Shown here in pieces: positions 19,235 to 28,900 of a stretch of 64,000 bases of DNA (position 1 is its first letter; every line of letters starts with the position of its first letter). This DNA is from Halovenus aranensis. GTDB lineage: Archaea; Halobacteriota; Halobacteria; Halobacteriales; Haloarculaceae. The notes under the pieces were generated by a model, which saw only the letters and a program-made list of their open reading frames with translations, ran no database searches and had not been told where the DNA came from. The position numbers were made by a program, and so were the translations under genes. Location: contig NZ_FNFC01000002.1 in NCBI RefSeq assembly GCF_900100385.1, positions 62,001 to 126,000 on the forward strand. Direction: 5' to 3'.

Positions 19235-19333
19235 GCAAGACCGGAGGTCTTGCTGTCGTTCGAAAGACGTACGTCTTTCGTGATGACGAGACGCTACGTG
19301 TCTCGAACCACAACCGAAAATCTTCGATTTTCG
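19235..19333. repeat. Cluster of four consecutive palindromes
   Basis: Four hairpins sit in 99 bases between pcc1 and the acetyltransferase. They are 19235-19253 (eight pairs, three-base loop GGA), 19261-19280 (a perfect 20-base palindrome centred on GTAC), 19287-19305 (six pairs, seven-base loop) and 19315-19333 (eight pairs, loop TTC). No gene covers them convincingly. The arrangement resembles clustered REP-like palindromic units. Confidence 0.75.
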
Positions 19334-19380
19334 AGGACGGGAGTGAATCGCGTAAGCTCGGGTAAGAAACCGCCACGTCA

Positions 19381-19635
19381 CTACGCGAGCTTGCCCGCGG
19401 CCTCGGCAGTCTGGACCAGTGAGAGCCAGGTGTTCAGGCTCGCCCGGAGCGCGACCACGTCGCTAGCGGTGACGTGGAGTTCGACGGTGTTACTCTCGCG
19501 CCGGAGCGAGACGCTGCTTCGGTCGTCGTCGATGTCACCGATTTCCGGCTCGATCGCTCGCGCGACCCGACGAGCGGCTGTCGGTGATGCGTAGTCGACG
19601 GTGAGAACGGTGTCGTGAAAGCGGTCGGAAGTCAC
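19381..19635 (-). CDS. KEOPS complex subunit Pcc1
   Basis: This 84-residue protein fits Pcc1, the small dimerising subunit of the KEOPS complex that makes t6A37 in ANN-decoding tRNAs. The pattern is two strands flanking helix R-R-V-A-R-A-I-E-P-E, then V-E-L-H-V-T-A-S-D-V-V-A-L-R-A-S-L-N-T-W. The start is GTG and its first base overlaps the last base of the rpoP stop codon, so translation is coupled. It closes an rpl37ae-rpoP-pcc1 operon, a conserved archaeal arrangement. Confidence 0.85.
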   Translation of the reverse strand: MTSDRFHDTVLTVDYASPTAARRVARAIEPEIGDIDDDRSSVSLRRESNTVELHVTASDVVALRASLNTWLSLVQTAEAAGKLA

Positions 19636-19769
19636 TACTCGACGTCGATTTCTTTGATGTCACGGCTGCGCTCTTTCAGCAGGACGCGGTGACCACAGTA
19701 GGGGCAGCGCACCCCGCCGTATTCGTCGAGCGTCACGTCGCGCTTACAGCGGGAGCACTTGTAGCTCAT
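19635..19769 (-). CDS. rpoP: DNA-directed RNA polymerase subunit P (Rpb12-like)
   Basis: This 44-residue zinc-ribbon protein starts [10 protein letters not shown] and has a second pair C-P-Y-C-G-H-R. The two C-x2-C pairs bind the zinc of archaeal RNA polymerase subunit P, which stabilises the Rpo3/Rpo10 platform. Its ATG overlaps the stop of rpl37ae by four bases. Confidence 0.95.
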   Translation of the reverse strand: MSYKCSRCKRDVTLDEYGGVRCPYCGHRVLLKERSRDIKEIDVE

Positions 19770-20032
19770 TCGTCGTCCTCTTCGAGCGCCGCCCGAATCG
19801 AGCGGGTGACCGTCTCGCCAGCCGGCGTCTCCGGCTGGTACGCGCCGCCGGTGAACTTCTCGCCGGTCTCCTCGTTGACCCAGATGCCGGTGCCGACGCG
19901 TTTTACGTCGTCGCCGTCGACCTGTGCGTTTCGCATCTCTTCTTCAATCTGGGCGACGCGACGCCGTGCAACGCGCCCGTAGCGTGCGCCAAAGCGGCCG
20001 GCACTCCCGACCTTGTTGTCGTTGTCGCTCAT
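19766..20032 (-). CDS. rpl37ae: 50S ribosomal protein L37Ae lacking the zinc-finger cysteines
   Basis: The N-terminal [18 protein letters not shown] block and the later G-T-G-I-W ... [11 protein letters not shown] are classic L37Ae. The four cysteines of the usual C-x2-C ... C-x2-C zinc ribbon are absent; their place is taken by polar residues (V-D-G-D-D-V-K-R and V-N-E-E-T-G-E-K). The 88-residue length is normal. First gene of the rpl37ae-rpoP-pcc1 operon. Confidence 0.93.
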   Translation of the reverse strand: MSDNDNKVGSAGRFGARYGRVARRRVAQIEEEMRNAQVDGDDVKRVGTGIWVNEETGEKFTGGAYQPETPAGETVTRSIRAALEEDDE

Positions 20033-20261
20033 AGTACGACACTCTCGGCCCAGCGGCCAAATAAACCCTGCGAGTTACGACGGGGACCGGTGCGGTCTGT
20101 GTCCCGGGACTGGCGACGCGCTGGCAGCCCGTCCCGGCCAGTGTTGTGGAACCGTCACCCTTGCTGTTGTCACAGACACGAGTCGGTAACAAAGGTCGGG
20201 TCGTGTGCTGGCTGGATACACGGTCTCTCGAACGCACCGGTATCTGGTAGGGGACACACAC

Positions 20262-20495
20262 TTACTCCAGCCACGCGGCGAGGCGGGCAAGCACCGGAGC
20301 GAGGACGACCATCACGAGACCAACGAGACGAACACGACGCGTTGCGCCTGTCCGAGGTTGAAATTGGACCGCAAGCACGCGGTCGTAGCTCCAGCGTGCG
20401 AGTTCGAGCAGGCGGTTCGGGACGACGAGGTGGGCCAGCCCCGCGAGAACGCTCACGACGGCACTCACACGCAACAGTGTAGGCAGTGACGGCAT
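20262..20495 (-). CDS. Small membrane protein
   Basis: The 77-residue product from the ATG at 20493-20495 (M-P-S-L-P) has one hydrophobic segment near the N-terminus (about 5-25) and another at the C-terminus (about 58-76), separated by a basic loop. I see no family motif. Between it and rpl37ae (20041-20261) I see no gene. Confidence 0.5.
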   Translation of the reverse strand: MPSLPTLLRVSAVVSVLAGLAHLVVPNRLLELARWSYDRVLAVQFQPRTGATRRVRLVGLVMVVLAPVLARLAAWLE

Positions 20496-20672
20496 TGGTC
20501 GTTGTTTGAGCGAACGATTAATGTGTCTGTCTCTCACCGCGAGAAGCCAACTGACGTGTACGTGTCACGGCGTGGACCCGCCGTGAACGCTCTTTGCTGC
20601 TCTCGCTATTTCCCAGCAAAACGGGACAGAACCGAAAGTAATCCGTAGGGGTATTCCTAAGCGGTAGGTAGA

Positions 20673-22007
20673 ATGGGCAGACACGACACAGGCAGTCCAT
20701 ACGCGCCACATACACCCGCGGAGACTGACGCGATGCTCGATGCGGTGGGCGTCGAGCAGGAGGCCGACCTGTTCGATATTCCCGAGGCGGTCAGGTTCGA
20801 CGACGAGTTTGGCATCGAAGCTCGGGACGAACGGGCCGTCCGAGCCGAGATGCAAGACAGACTCGCCGAAAACGACGACCTCGTGGAGTTTCTCGGCAGG
20901 GGTCACTACGACCACTACGTCCCCTCACTGGTCGACCACCTCGCCGACCGTCAGGAGTTTCTCACCTCCTACACGCAGTATCAACCCGAAATTGCACAGG
21001 GCTTTCTCCAGGTGCTGTTCGAGTACCAGTCGATGCTGGTCGAACTCACCGGCCTCGGTATCGCGAACTGTTCGCTGTACGACGCCGCGACCGGCCTCGG
21101 CGAAGCGGCGACGCTGGCGACCCGGGTCAGAGAGACCAGCGGCTCACACGTCCTCGTCCCCGAACACCTCCGGGCAGGCAAGCGGGGCGTCCTCGCCAAC
21201 TACGCAGACGGTGCAGACCTGACCGTCGAGAGCTACCCGATGGACGACGGCGCTGTCGACACGACGGCGCTGGCCGAGGCAATCGACGACGACGTGGTGA
21301 TGGTCTACGCCGAATCCCCGACCGTTCGGGGCGTCATCGAGGAAGACCTGGCCGAAATCGGTGGTCTCGCCGACGACCACGACGCGCTGTTCTGTCTCGG
21401 CTCGGACCCCGTTGCGCTCTCGGTCCTCGAAGAGCCCGCAAACGTCGGTGCCGACGTAGTCATCGGCGAGGCGGCGACGCTGGGGCTGGGAACCGCATAC
21501 GGGATGGGCATGGGGCTGTTCGCTACCCGCGAGGACTTCCTCCGGCAGGTCCCCGGTCGCCTTGTCGGTGCGAGCGAAGACGAGAGCGGGCGACGCGCCT
21601 ACACGCTTACGCTCCAGACCCGCGAACAGCACATCCGCAAAGAGCGGGCGACGAGTAACATCTGCACCAATCAGGCGTGGGTTGCGCTCCGAGCAGCGAT
21701 TCACGCGGCGACGCTCGGACCAGACGGCCTCGTCGAGACCGCGACCGAGTGCATCGAGCGGACCCACGCTGTCGCCGAACGCCTCGACGACATCGACGGC
21801 ATCACCGCACCGGTCCACGACCGACACCACTTCCGGGAGTTCGTCGCGCGAACCGAGCGGCCCGCATCCGACATCGCCGACGACCTCGCGGCGGCCGGCT
21901 ACGCGGTCCACGCGGTTGAAGACGACCTGCTTCAGATTTGCGTGACCGAGACGAACGAACAGGCAGCCGATGAACTGGTCGCGGCCATCTCGGAGGTGGC
22001 ACAATGA
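20673..22007 (+). CDS. gcvPA: Glycine decarboxylase (P-protein) subunit 1
   Basis: The 444-residue protein is the N-terminal half of glycine decarboxylase, split as in archaea and Gram-positive bacteria. Signatures include the start [18 protein letters not shown] and [12 protein letters not shown] near residue 95. With subunit 2 it decarboxylates glycine and passes the aminomethyl group to lipoyl-GcvH. Its stop overlaps the gcvPB start by four bases. gcvT and gcvH are not adjacent. Confidence 0.95.
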   Translation: MGRHDTGSPYAPHTPAETDAMLDAVGVEQEADLFDIPEAVRFDDEFGIEARDERAVRAEMQDRLAENDDLVEFLGRGHYDHYVPSLVDHLADRQEFLTSYTQYQPEIAQGFLQVLFEYQSMLVELTGLGIANCSLYDAATGLGEAATLATRVRETSGSHVLVPEHLRAGKRGVLANYADGADLTVESYPMDDGAVDTTALAEAIDDDVVMVYAESPTVRGVIEEDLAEIGGLADDHDALFCLGSDPVALSVLEEPANVGADVVIGEAATLGLGTAYGMGMGLFATREDFLRQVPGRLVGASEDESGRRAYTLTLQTREQHIRKERATSNICTNQAWVALRAAIHAATLGPDGLVETATECIERTHAVAERLDDIDGITAPVHDRHHFREFVARTERPASDIADDLAAAGYAVHAVEDDLLQICVTETNEQAADELVAAISEVAQ

Positions 22008-23434
22008 GCGAGGATTACGGCGACGGCTACGACCAGGCGCGGTACACCGACGGCGACCGGTACGTACCGCTCCTCTCGGAAAAAAACAACCGCGAGGTTG
22101 ATATCGAGACGCCGCTGCCCGACGACCTCACACGAGATAGCCTCGAACTGCCCGACCTCTCCGAGCCAGAGCTGGCTCGTCACTACAGCCGCCTCTCTCA
22201 GATGAACTACGGCATCGAAAGCGGCCCCTTCCCGCTGGGGTCGTGTACGATGAAGTACAACCCGTCGTTCACGGAGGACATCGCCGCCGCGCCGGCGGGC
22301 GCCGTCCACCCGGACCGCGACGGCGAGACGGTCCAGGGCACCCTCGACCTGTACGCGCAACTGCAGGAGTACCTCGCCGATATCGGCGGGATGGACGCCG
22401 TTACGCTCCAGCCCCCGGCCGGTGCGGCCGGCGAGTTCACGGGAGTGCTCGTCGCACAGGCGTATCACGAACACAACGGGGACGAACGGAGCGAAATCGT
22501 CATTCCGGACAGCGCACACGGGACGAACTTCGCCAGCGCCGCGATGGCTGGCTTCGACGTGGTCGAACTGCCAAGCGGTGAGGACGGGCGCGTCGACCTC
22601 GACGCCCTGGCGGCCGCACTGAGTGACGAGACCGCGCTCCTCATGCTGACAAACCCCAACACGCTCGGCCTGTTCGAGCGAGATATCGTCGAAGTCGCCG
22701 AGATGGTCCACGACGTCGGCGGGCTGTTGTACTACGACGGCGCGAACCTCAATGCCCTGCTCGGCCGCGCTCGGCCCGGCGATATGGGCTTTGACATCAT
22801 GCATTACAACGTCCACAAGACGTTCGCGACGCCACACGGCGGTGGCGGCCCCGGCGCGGGTCCGGTCGGTGTCAGCGAGGACCTCGAACAGTTCTTGCCA
22901 ACACCACAGGTCCGCGCGACCGACGAGGGCTACGAGCGCTACGAGCCTGAGAACTCGGTAGGGAAGGTTCATGGCTTCCACGGGAACTGGCTCGTCCTCG
23001 CCAAGACGGCGGCCTACATCGCCCGGCTGGGCGACGAGGGGCTCGTCGACGCCAGCGCAAAGGCGGTTCTGAACGCGAACTACCTCGCAGAGCAACTCGA
23101 TTACGAGGTTCCGTTCGGCCCGTTCCACCACGAGTTCGTCGCCAGCGCCGACGACCAAGACGCCGCCGACGTGGCAAAGCGGATGCTCGATTACGGCGTC
23201 CATCCGCCGACGACGAAGTGGCCCGAAATCGTGGACGAGGCGCTGATGACCGAGCCGACCGAAGGCGAGAACAAGCGCACGCTCGACCAGCTTGCGACGG
23301 CGTTCAACGCGGTCGCCGGAGAAGACGATGCGACGCTCGAATCTGCCCCCGAGCGGACGGCCGCCCGCCGCATCGACCAGGTGAGCGCCGCACGGGACCC
23401 ACAGCTCTCCTGGCAGGCGCTCGACGAGGAGTAG
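22004..23434 (+). CDS. gcvPB: Glycine decarboxylase (P-protein) subunit 2
   Basis: This 476-residue subunit carries the PLP lysine, Lys272 in H-Y-N-V-H-K-T-F, followed by [10 protein letters not shown]. The [11 protein letters not shown] motif near residue 77-87 and the [10 protein letters not shown] cofactor region are present. It is translationally coupled to gcvPA. Together with glyA and folD it allows glycine to feed methylene-THF. Confidence 0.96.
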   Translation: MSEDYGDGYDQARYTDGDRYVPLLSEKNNREVDIETPLPDDLTRDSLELPDLSEPELARHYSRLSQMNYGIESGPFPLGSCTMKYNPSFTEDIAAAPAGAVHPDRDGETVQGTLDLYAQLQEYLADIGGMDAVTLQPPAGAAGEFTGVLVAQAYHEHNGDERSEIVIPDSAHGTNFASAAMAGFDVVELPSGEDGRVDLDALAAALSDETALLMLTNPNTLGLFERDIVEVAEMVHDVGGLLYYDGANLNALLGRARPGDMGFDIMHYNVHKTFATPHGGGGPGAGPVGVSEDLEQFLPTPQVRATDEGYERYEPENSVGKVHGFHGNWLVLAKTAAYIARLGDEGLVDASAKAVLNANYLAEQLDYEVPFGPFHHEFVASADDQDAADVAKRMLDYGVHPPTTKWPEIVDEALMTEPTEGENKRTLDQLATAFNAVAGEDDATLESAPERTAARRIDQVSAARDPQLSWQALDEE

Positions 23435-23803
23435 CTACGGGACGGCAGCTTCGATTCGCTCGACGAGTTCGTCGTAGTGTTCGGTGCCTGCGCCTTTTCG
23501 GACCGAGCCGGTCACGACGGACTCGTCTTCGATTTCTGACGCCGAAACCGCGGTGAACAGAAAGAACGGAAGTTGCTCGCGCTCGCGGATTGCCCGACAG
23601 AGCTCGACCCCGTCCAGCTCCGGCATCCGGTAGTCGCTGACGACGCAGTCGAACCCACCGTCGACGGCTCTGTCGACGGCCGTCTCGGGGTCCGTTTCCG
23701 ACGCCGTGGTGATACGGGGACTCTTTCGCTCCAGAAACGTCGCTGCGAGTTCGAGCGTCTCCTTGTCTTCGTCGACGAGCAGTACGTCGATACTGTCGGT
23801 CAT
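23435..23803 (-). CDS. Stand-alone response regulator receiver
   Basis: The 122-residue CheY-like domain has the acidic pair near D11-E12, the phospho-acceptor Asp in V-V-S-D-Y-R-M-P, a Thr in L-F-T-A and a Lys in V-R-K-G. No output domain is attached. Its stop lies directly against the gcvPB stop (convergent). It could receive phosphate from one of the orphan histidine kinases in this window, but nothing in the sequence shows which. Confidence 0.88.
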   Translation of the reverse strand: MTDSIDVLLVDEDKETLELAATFLERKSPRITTASETDPETAVDRAVDGGFDCVVSDYRMPELDGVELCRAIREREQLPFFLFTAVSASEIEDESVVTGSVRKGAGTEHYDELVERIEAAVP

Positions 23804-23810
23804 CCTCGGT

Positions 23811-23975
23811 TCAGGCGGTTGCCGTGTCGACTGTCTCGTCTATCGTGACGAAGCCGTAGTCACACTCGTTACAACTCCACTTCACCTTCTCGCCGATGTG
23901 GACTACCATGCTCGCTGTCCGCCAGAAGCCGGTCTCACCACAGTTCGGACATTCGCGGTCCAGTTCCATTCCCAT
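23811..23975 (-). CDS. Small zinc-ribbon protein, 54 residues
   Basis: The ATG is at 23973-23975 (M-G-M-E-L-D-R-E-C) and the stop at 23811-23813. Two C-x2-C pairs (C9/C12 and C35/C38) form a zinc ribbon with W and H between them. Such very small zinc proteins are numerous in haloarchaea and some act in stress or biofilm control; no specific role is readable. It lies eight bases upstream of the response-regulator gene. Confidence 0.75.
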   Translation of the reverse strand: MGMELDRECPNCGETGFWRTASMVVHIGEKVKWSCNECDYGFVTIDETVDTATA

Positions 23976-24057
23976 AGACGCCTATTTGCTGTCATCGGTG
24001 TTTAACGGTTCGATTTCTCACCCCGGACGTTATCTCGGTGACGTTCGTACGTCACGT

Positions 24058-24228
24058 ATGGGGAACCGAACCACGCAGTGTCCACACTGTGGTTACGTCG
24101 TGCGCTGGGACCCGGAAACGAGGAAGGGGCCGACGGTCTTCTACCGAGAGGGGTGTTGTCCGAGCTGTGACCGTTCTCTGGGAGAGGAGGCTCCGGTCTC
24201 GGCCCGCCGCGGGAGTAAACGGCGATAG
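24058..24228 (+). CDS. Small zinc-ribbon protein, 56 residues
   Basis: It begins M-G-N-R-T-T-Q-C-P-H-C-G and has a second pair C-C-P-S-C-D, so it probably binds one zinc. The C-terminus is basic (S-A-R-R-G-S-K-R-R). It is divergent from the other small zinc protein across an 82-base gap and is followed by an SDR gene. The function is unknown. Confidence 0.65.
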   Translation: MGNRTTQCPHCGYVVRWDPETRKGPTVFYREGCCPSCDRSLGEEAPVSARRGSKRR

Positions 24229-24335
24229 TGTCCGGCTGTGACGGCTGTCAGTGTCGACCGCCATCTCGCGACACGGTGTCGCCAGGACCCGCCGCTTTCG
24301 CAACAGGCAAGTCCCGCGGCCGCCTCGATAGAGCC

Positions 24336-25064
24336 ATGCCAGCAGCACTCGTTACCGGTTCCTCACGCGGACTCGGCCGCGCAACCGCACTCCGCTTTGC
24401 CAAAGACGGCTACGACGTGGCCGTCAACTACCACACGAGCGAACAGCAGGCCACCGAGGTCGCAGCGGCGGTCCGCGAGCACGGACAGGAGGCGATTGTC
24501 ATCGAAGCCGACGTTTCGGTTCCCGAGGCGGCGACGCGTCTCGTCGAGAAAACCGTCGACGCCTTCGGCGGACTCGACCACGTCGTGAACAACGCGGGCA
24601 TCGACCAGCACGTCTACACCGAGAACCTCGACTCCGAGGACTTCGACCGCATTATGGACGTCAACGTCAACTCCGCGTTCAACGTCACGAAAGCCGCGCT
24701 CTCGTATCTCGAGGACTCGGCAGACGACCCTTCTGTGACGAATATCTCCTCGATTCTCGCCCACACGGGTGCCCCAATCGAGTGTCACTACGCATCCTCG
24801 AAGGGTGCACTCATCTCGCTGACCCGGAGCCACGCGACCGACTTCGCGCCGGATATCCGGGTTAACGCAGTCGCTCCGGGCCACATCGAGACAGACATGA
24901 CTGCCGACCGGACCCCAGAAGAGAAGGCACAAGAACGGGAGGGGATTCCTGTCGGCCACTTCGGTGAGCCCGAGGATATCGCCGGGGCTGTCGCCTATCT
25001 CAGGGATGCGACGTTCGTGACCGGCGAGACGCTCAACGTCAACGGCGGCGAAGACATGCGGTAG
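24336..25064 (+). CDS. SDR-family oxidoreductase (3-oxoacyl-ACP reductase-like)
   Basis: I chose the ATG at 24336 (M-P-A-A-L-V-T-G), directly before the dinucleotide-binding T-G-S-S-R-G-L-G. The 242-residue protein has N-N-A-G, the catalytic Ser, Y-A-S-S-K and the P-G-H-I-E-T-D-M end motif of classical short-chain dehydrogenases. Haloarchaea lack bacterial fatty-acid synthase, so the substrate is probably another ketone or alcohol. Confidence 0.9.
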   Translation: MPAALVTGSSRGLGRATALRFAKDGYDVAVNYHTSEQQATEVAAAVREHGQEAIVIEADVSVPEAATRLVEKTVDAFGGLDHVVNNAGIDQHVYTENLDSEDFDRIMDVNVNSAFNVTKAALSYLEDSADDPSVTNISSILAHTGAPIECHYASSKGALISLTRSHATDFAPDIRVNAVAPGHIETDMTADRTPEEKAQEREGIPVGHFGEPEDIAGAVAYLRDATFVTGETLNVNGGEDMR

Positions 25065-25066
25065 TC

Positions 25067-25996
25067 TCAGGCGTCGCTGGGGTCTCGCGGGTCGTACTCG
25101 CTGCAACTCTCCTCGTCCGGCCCGATTGTCGTGTCTGTACAGCTACTGGGGAAGTCATCGTCACTCGCGTAGACGTGTCCGTCGATATCGACGCTGTTCA
25201 GGCTGAGAGAGCCGCCCTTCACGACGACATTACCCCGAACGTAGCTGTTGCCGTCGATATCGATGTTCGTGCCCGACCTGGCGATGACGGTACCGTAGAC
25301 CGAACTGGCTCCTGTTATCGTGATATCGTCCGCGTTCGATACCACGTCGCCGACGACCTTGGAGCCGTCGAGGTCGACATCACCGTCGGTGTCGACGTCA
25401 CCGACAAGCAACGCGCCCGACTGGAGGTCGACGTTGACATCGTCGATGCTCGCTTCGAGGTCGTCTTTGACGTTACAGTTTGCCGCATCACCGCTCATAT
25501 CCAGGTCGCCGTTCGCGCCGACGTTGGTCTCGACCCACCCACACTCCCGGTCGACGTCATCTGGATTGTACGGGAGTGACCTGGCATCCACATCGAACTC
25601 CTGGATGACATAGTCTGTGTTCTCACCGGACCAGACCAGTGTCAACTCCGCTTCCGTGGGGACCACCTCGACAGTCTGCCCTGCTCGGAGCTGTCTGCCG
25701 TGAAACGCGGCTTCGTCGGCGGCCCCGACGAGTCGAGTTTTGTTACCGGCGATGGTGTCACCACTCTCGTGTCTGAGAGCGACGGTCGTGGCATCTTCAC
25801 TGTCGACGACGGTCATCACCACGTCCGGCTGTGGGTCCGTTTCCTCGGTCGAACTGAACACGAACGCGGCGGTGATACCTGCCAGTACCACGACGATGGC
25901 CACCATCAACACGACGCCGATGACAGGCGAGATGGCTCGACGTGTCGTCACTGTTCGGCGTGTTGCACTGGAGATGAATAACACTCTTGCTGTCAC
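25067..25996 (-). CDS. Type IV pilin-like protein with a bactofilin-like repeat domain
   Basis: An archaeal pilin N-terminus (A-I-S-P-V-I-G-V-V-L-M-V hydrophobic helix, about residues 20-45, after basic R-R) is followed by a beta domain and then by repeats rich in G, D and V. These alternate short strands such as D-G-D-V-D-L-D-G, S-S-V-Y-G-T-V, N-S-Y-V-R-G-N-V and I-D-G-H-V-Y-A, about 180-285, resembling a bactofilin/polymer-forming beta solenoid. Cys pairs near the end could form disulfides. Its ATG overlaps the stop of the upstream multi-PAS kinase by four bases, so the two are co-translated. Confidence 0.8.
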   Translation of the reverse strand: MTARVLFISSATRRTVTTRRAISPVIGVVLMVAIVVVLAGITAAFVFSSTEETDPQPDVVMTVVDSEDATTVALRHESGDTIAGNKTRLVGAADEAAFHGRQLRAGQTVEVVPTEAELTLVWSGENTDYVIQEFDVDARSLPYNPDDVDRECGWVETNVGANGDLDMSGDAANCNVKDDLEASIDDVNVDLQSGALLVGDVDTDGDVDLDGSKVVGDVVSNADDITITGASSVYGTVIARSGTNIDIDGNSYVRGNVVVKGGSLSLNSVDIDGHVYASDDDFPSSCTDTTIGPDEESCSEYDPRDPSDA

Positions 25997-28900
25997 GTCC
26001 TGCCGGCGGCCGTCACGAACTCGAAGCGTGCACCGCCATCGGCACCGTCTGTCACGCGGACGCTCCAGCCGTGTGCGGCGGCTATGTCTGTCACAATCGA
26101 GAGGCCGAATCCGGTCCCTCCCTCGTTTGTTGTGACACCGTGTTCGAGCACGTCCTCGCGCTGGTCGGGGGGGATACCGGTCCCGTCGTCCTCGACGTAG
26201 AACCCGGTATCGGCCTCCAGTTGCCCGACGGTGACCGTGACGCCGTCGCCGCCGTGTTCGATTGCATTTCTGAAGAGGTTCTCGAACAGTTGTGTCAGGC
26301 GGCTGCCGTCACCGACCAGCGTCGGGACCTGGCTGGCGACTGTCAGCGTCGCGTCGGCAGTGTCGACGTACCCCCAGGCTTCGGTCGTCACGGCCCCGAT
26401 GTCGACCTGTTCCGTATCTGATACCGTCGTCTCGCCACGGGCCAGGGTGAGAAGGTCGTCTATCATCCGCTCCATGCGGTCGTGTGCCGACTCGATACGG
26501 TCGAGATGCTCCAGGTCACCGGTGCTCTCGATAACTTCCCGAAAGCCAACAGCCACAGACAGCGGATTCCGGAGGTCGTGGGCGACGACGCTGGCGAACT
26601 CGTCGAGGCGCTCGTTCTGTCGCTGAAGCTCTGCCTCGCGACTCGCGCGTGCGAACGCGGCCCCGACGGTTGCTCCGAGTATCCGGAACATGTCGGCGTC
26701 TGTGTCAGAAAACGACTGCGCCACCGGCGTTCCAACGCCCATGACGCCGAACGCTCCCAGAGGTACGAACAGACCACTCTCGAGTCCCGTGGCGAGCTCG
26801 CTGGCCGATTGCTGGGCACGGAGGTCGTCGTAGATACGTAGCTCAGACGCCTCGAACGCGTCCCAGGCGAGACTGTCGTCGGGCGTCGCGTCCGGTAGTT
26901 CACCCAGCAGTTCCGTGGTGGAGTCACTGGCACTCAGCGCGACGAGCCTGTCGGCGTTGCTGTCGTACTCCCAGAGGCCGGTGAACTCGAAACCGAGAAT
27001 CTCGACGGCGGCATCGACCGCGATGTCGCCGATTTCGTCGGTCGACTGTGCACCGCTGAGACGCCGGGCCGTCTCCTGCAGTGCACGGAGCTTCTCCTCT
27101 AACCGTTTCTGGTCGGTGATGTCTTCTAACATGGCGAGTATGCTCGTCGTCTCGCCGTCGGGGTCGGCGACGGGGGCGACTGACAGCAGTAAGTCGAGTT
27201 CCTCGCCGTCTTTTGTCACTCGCCGGACTTCTTTCCCCCGGATTCGCTCGCCACTCAGTGCGCGCTGTCGGTGTGTCGAGAACTCGCCTTGGTTGTCCTC
27301 GGGGACGATTGGGTTGAACTCACCGATGACCTCGTCGCGTGACCAGCCGAACATGTGCTCGGCTTCGTCGTTCCAACGGGTGACGATACCGTCAGAATCA
27401 ATCTCCATCACGGTGAGCGGCGTCGCCTCGATGAGTGATTCGAGGCGCTGATTGGTCGTCTCGAGGCTTCGCTCGCGGGTGACCCGTTGGGTCACGTTTC
27501 GAGCGATACCGACGACCCGGACGATGTCGCCGTCGACGATAACAGGTGCGAGGCTCGTCTCCCAGAACCGCGCGTCGTCGCTTATATCCAGTTCTTCCTG
27601 GTACGAAATCGGCTCACGCTGCTCGATACAGCGCGTGTAGTTGGCGTCGAGTTCTGCACCCCGCTCGTCGCCGAAGACCGCCTGCGGGGATTTTCCGCGC
27701 ACTTCGTCGGTCGTGAGTCCGGTCTGCATCTCGTATCCGGGGCTGAGACGGGCGAACTCGAACGACGGGTCCTCGCCGGAGGTGTCGACGTCGAGCAGGA
27801 ATATCGCGTCCCCCGACGTTTCGAGCAGCGCTTCGTACTCCTCTGCCAGTTCACGGTACTCTCGTTCCTTGGCTTTTCGCTCCGTTATGTCCTGGAATAC
27901 GCCACGAAGCGCCGTCTCGCCGTGCTGTGTGTCCTCGACGCGTTCTCCCCACGCTCGCACGTCACGTTCCTCCCCGTCAGACCGGACGATTCGCAAATCG
28001 AGGTCGTACGGTGTCCCCGCTTCGATTGCCTCGTTGACCGCCGATTCAACCGTCTCCCTGTCGTCAGGGTGGTAGAACTCGATTCCGTCGTCGAGTGAGG
28101 GTTCGTACGTCTCGTCGACACCGTGTATCCGCTTGACGCCATCTGACCACTCGAGTTCGCCCGTTTCGGGAGTGTATTCCCAGACACCGATATCTGCGAT
28201 GTTCTGGACACGCTCGAAGAGGAACTCCTGGCGCTTGAGTTCCATCCGGTCGCGACCCCGAGATATCTCTGCGCTGACGAGTTCTGCCAGCAACTCGACG
28301 AACGTCCGTTCGACTGCTCCAAACGCCGCGGTCCGCGCCGTCGGACTAGAGAAATTGACGGTCCCGTATCGCTCGCCGTCGACCACGAGCGGAGCGCCGA
28401 TGTAAGACTCTAGCTCGAACTTGCGATAGGCAGGGTGTGTCTCTCTCCCGTCGGCGACCGCGTCGATAAACGAACAGACAGCATCGCTGTCGACGACCTC
28501 TGCGCAGTACGTCGCCGACAGGTCGAAGCTGTCGCCGACTGTAATATCGGCGTCTGGCGCGTGGACTGCTTTGATACCGTAGTCGTCGCCTTGAATCTGT
28601 GAGACGATACCAATTTCGAGTCCGAGATTCATGCAGCCGACCTCCAGCAGTCGTTGGAGCCGTGTCTGCGTCGTGACACCGCCTTCCGCCATGACGGTCT
28701 GAAGTTGCCGGAGTGCGTCCCGGTCGCGCTCTAACTGTCGCGTGGCCTCACTCTGCTTGGTGACGTCTCGGGCGACGAGGAGAACCTGGGCGGTCTGCTC
28801 GCGTTGAAACGACGTGACGCGGATATCGAAGGTTCGGTCACTGCCCATGGCGGCAATCTCGACCTGTAGGTCTTTGTCGTACAACTCGTTGAGACTGTCG

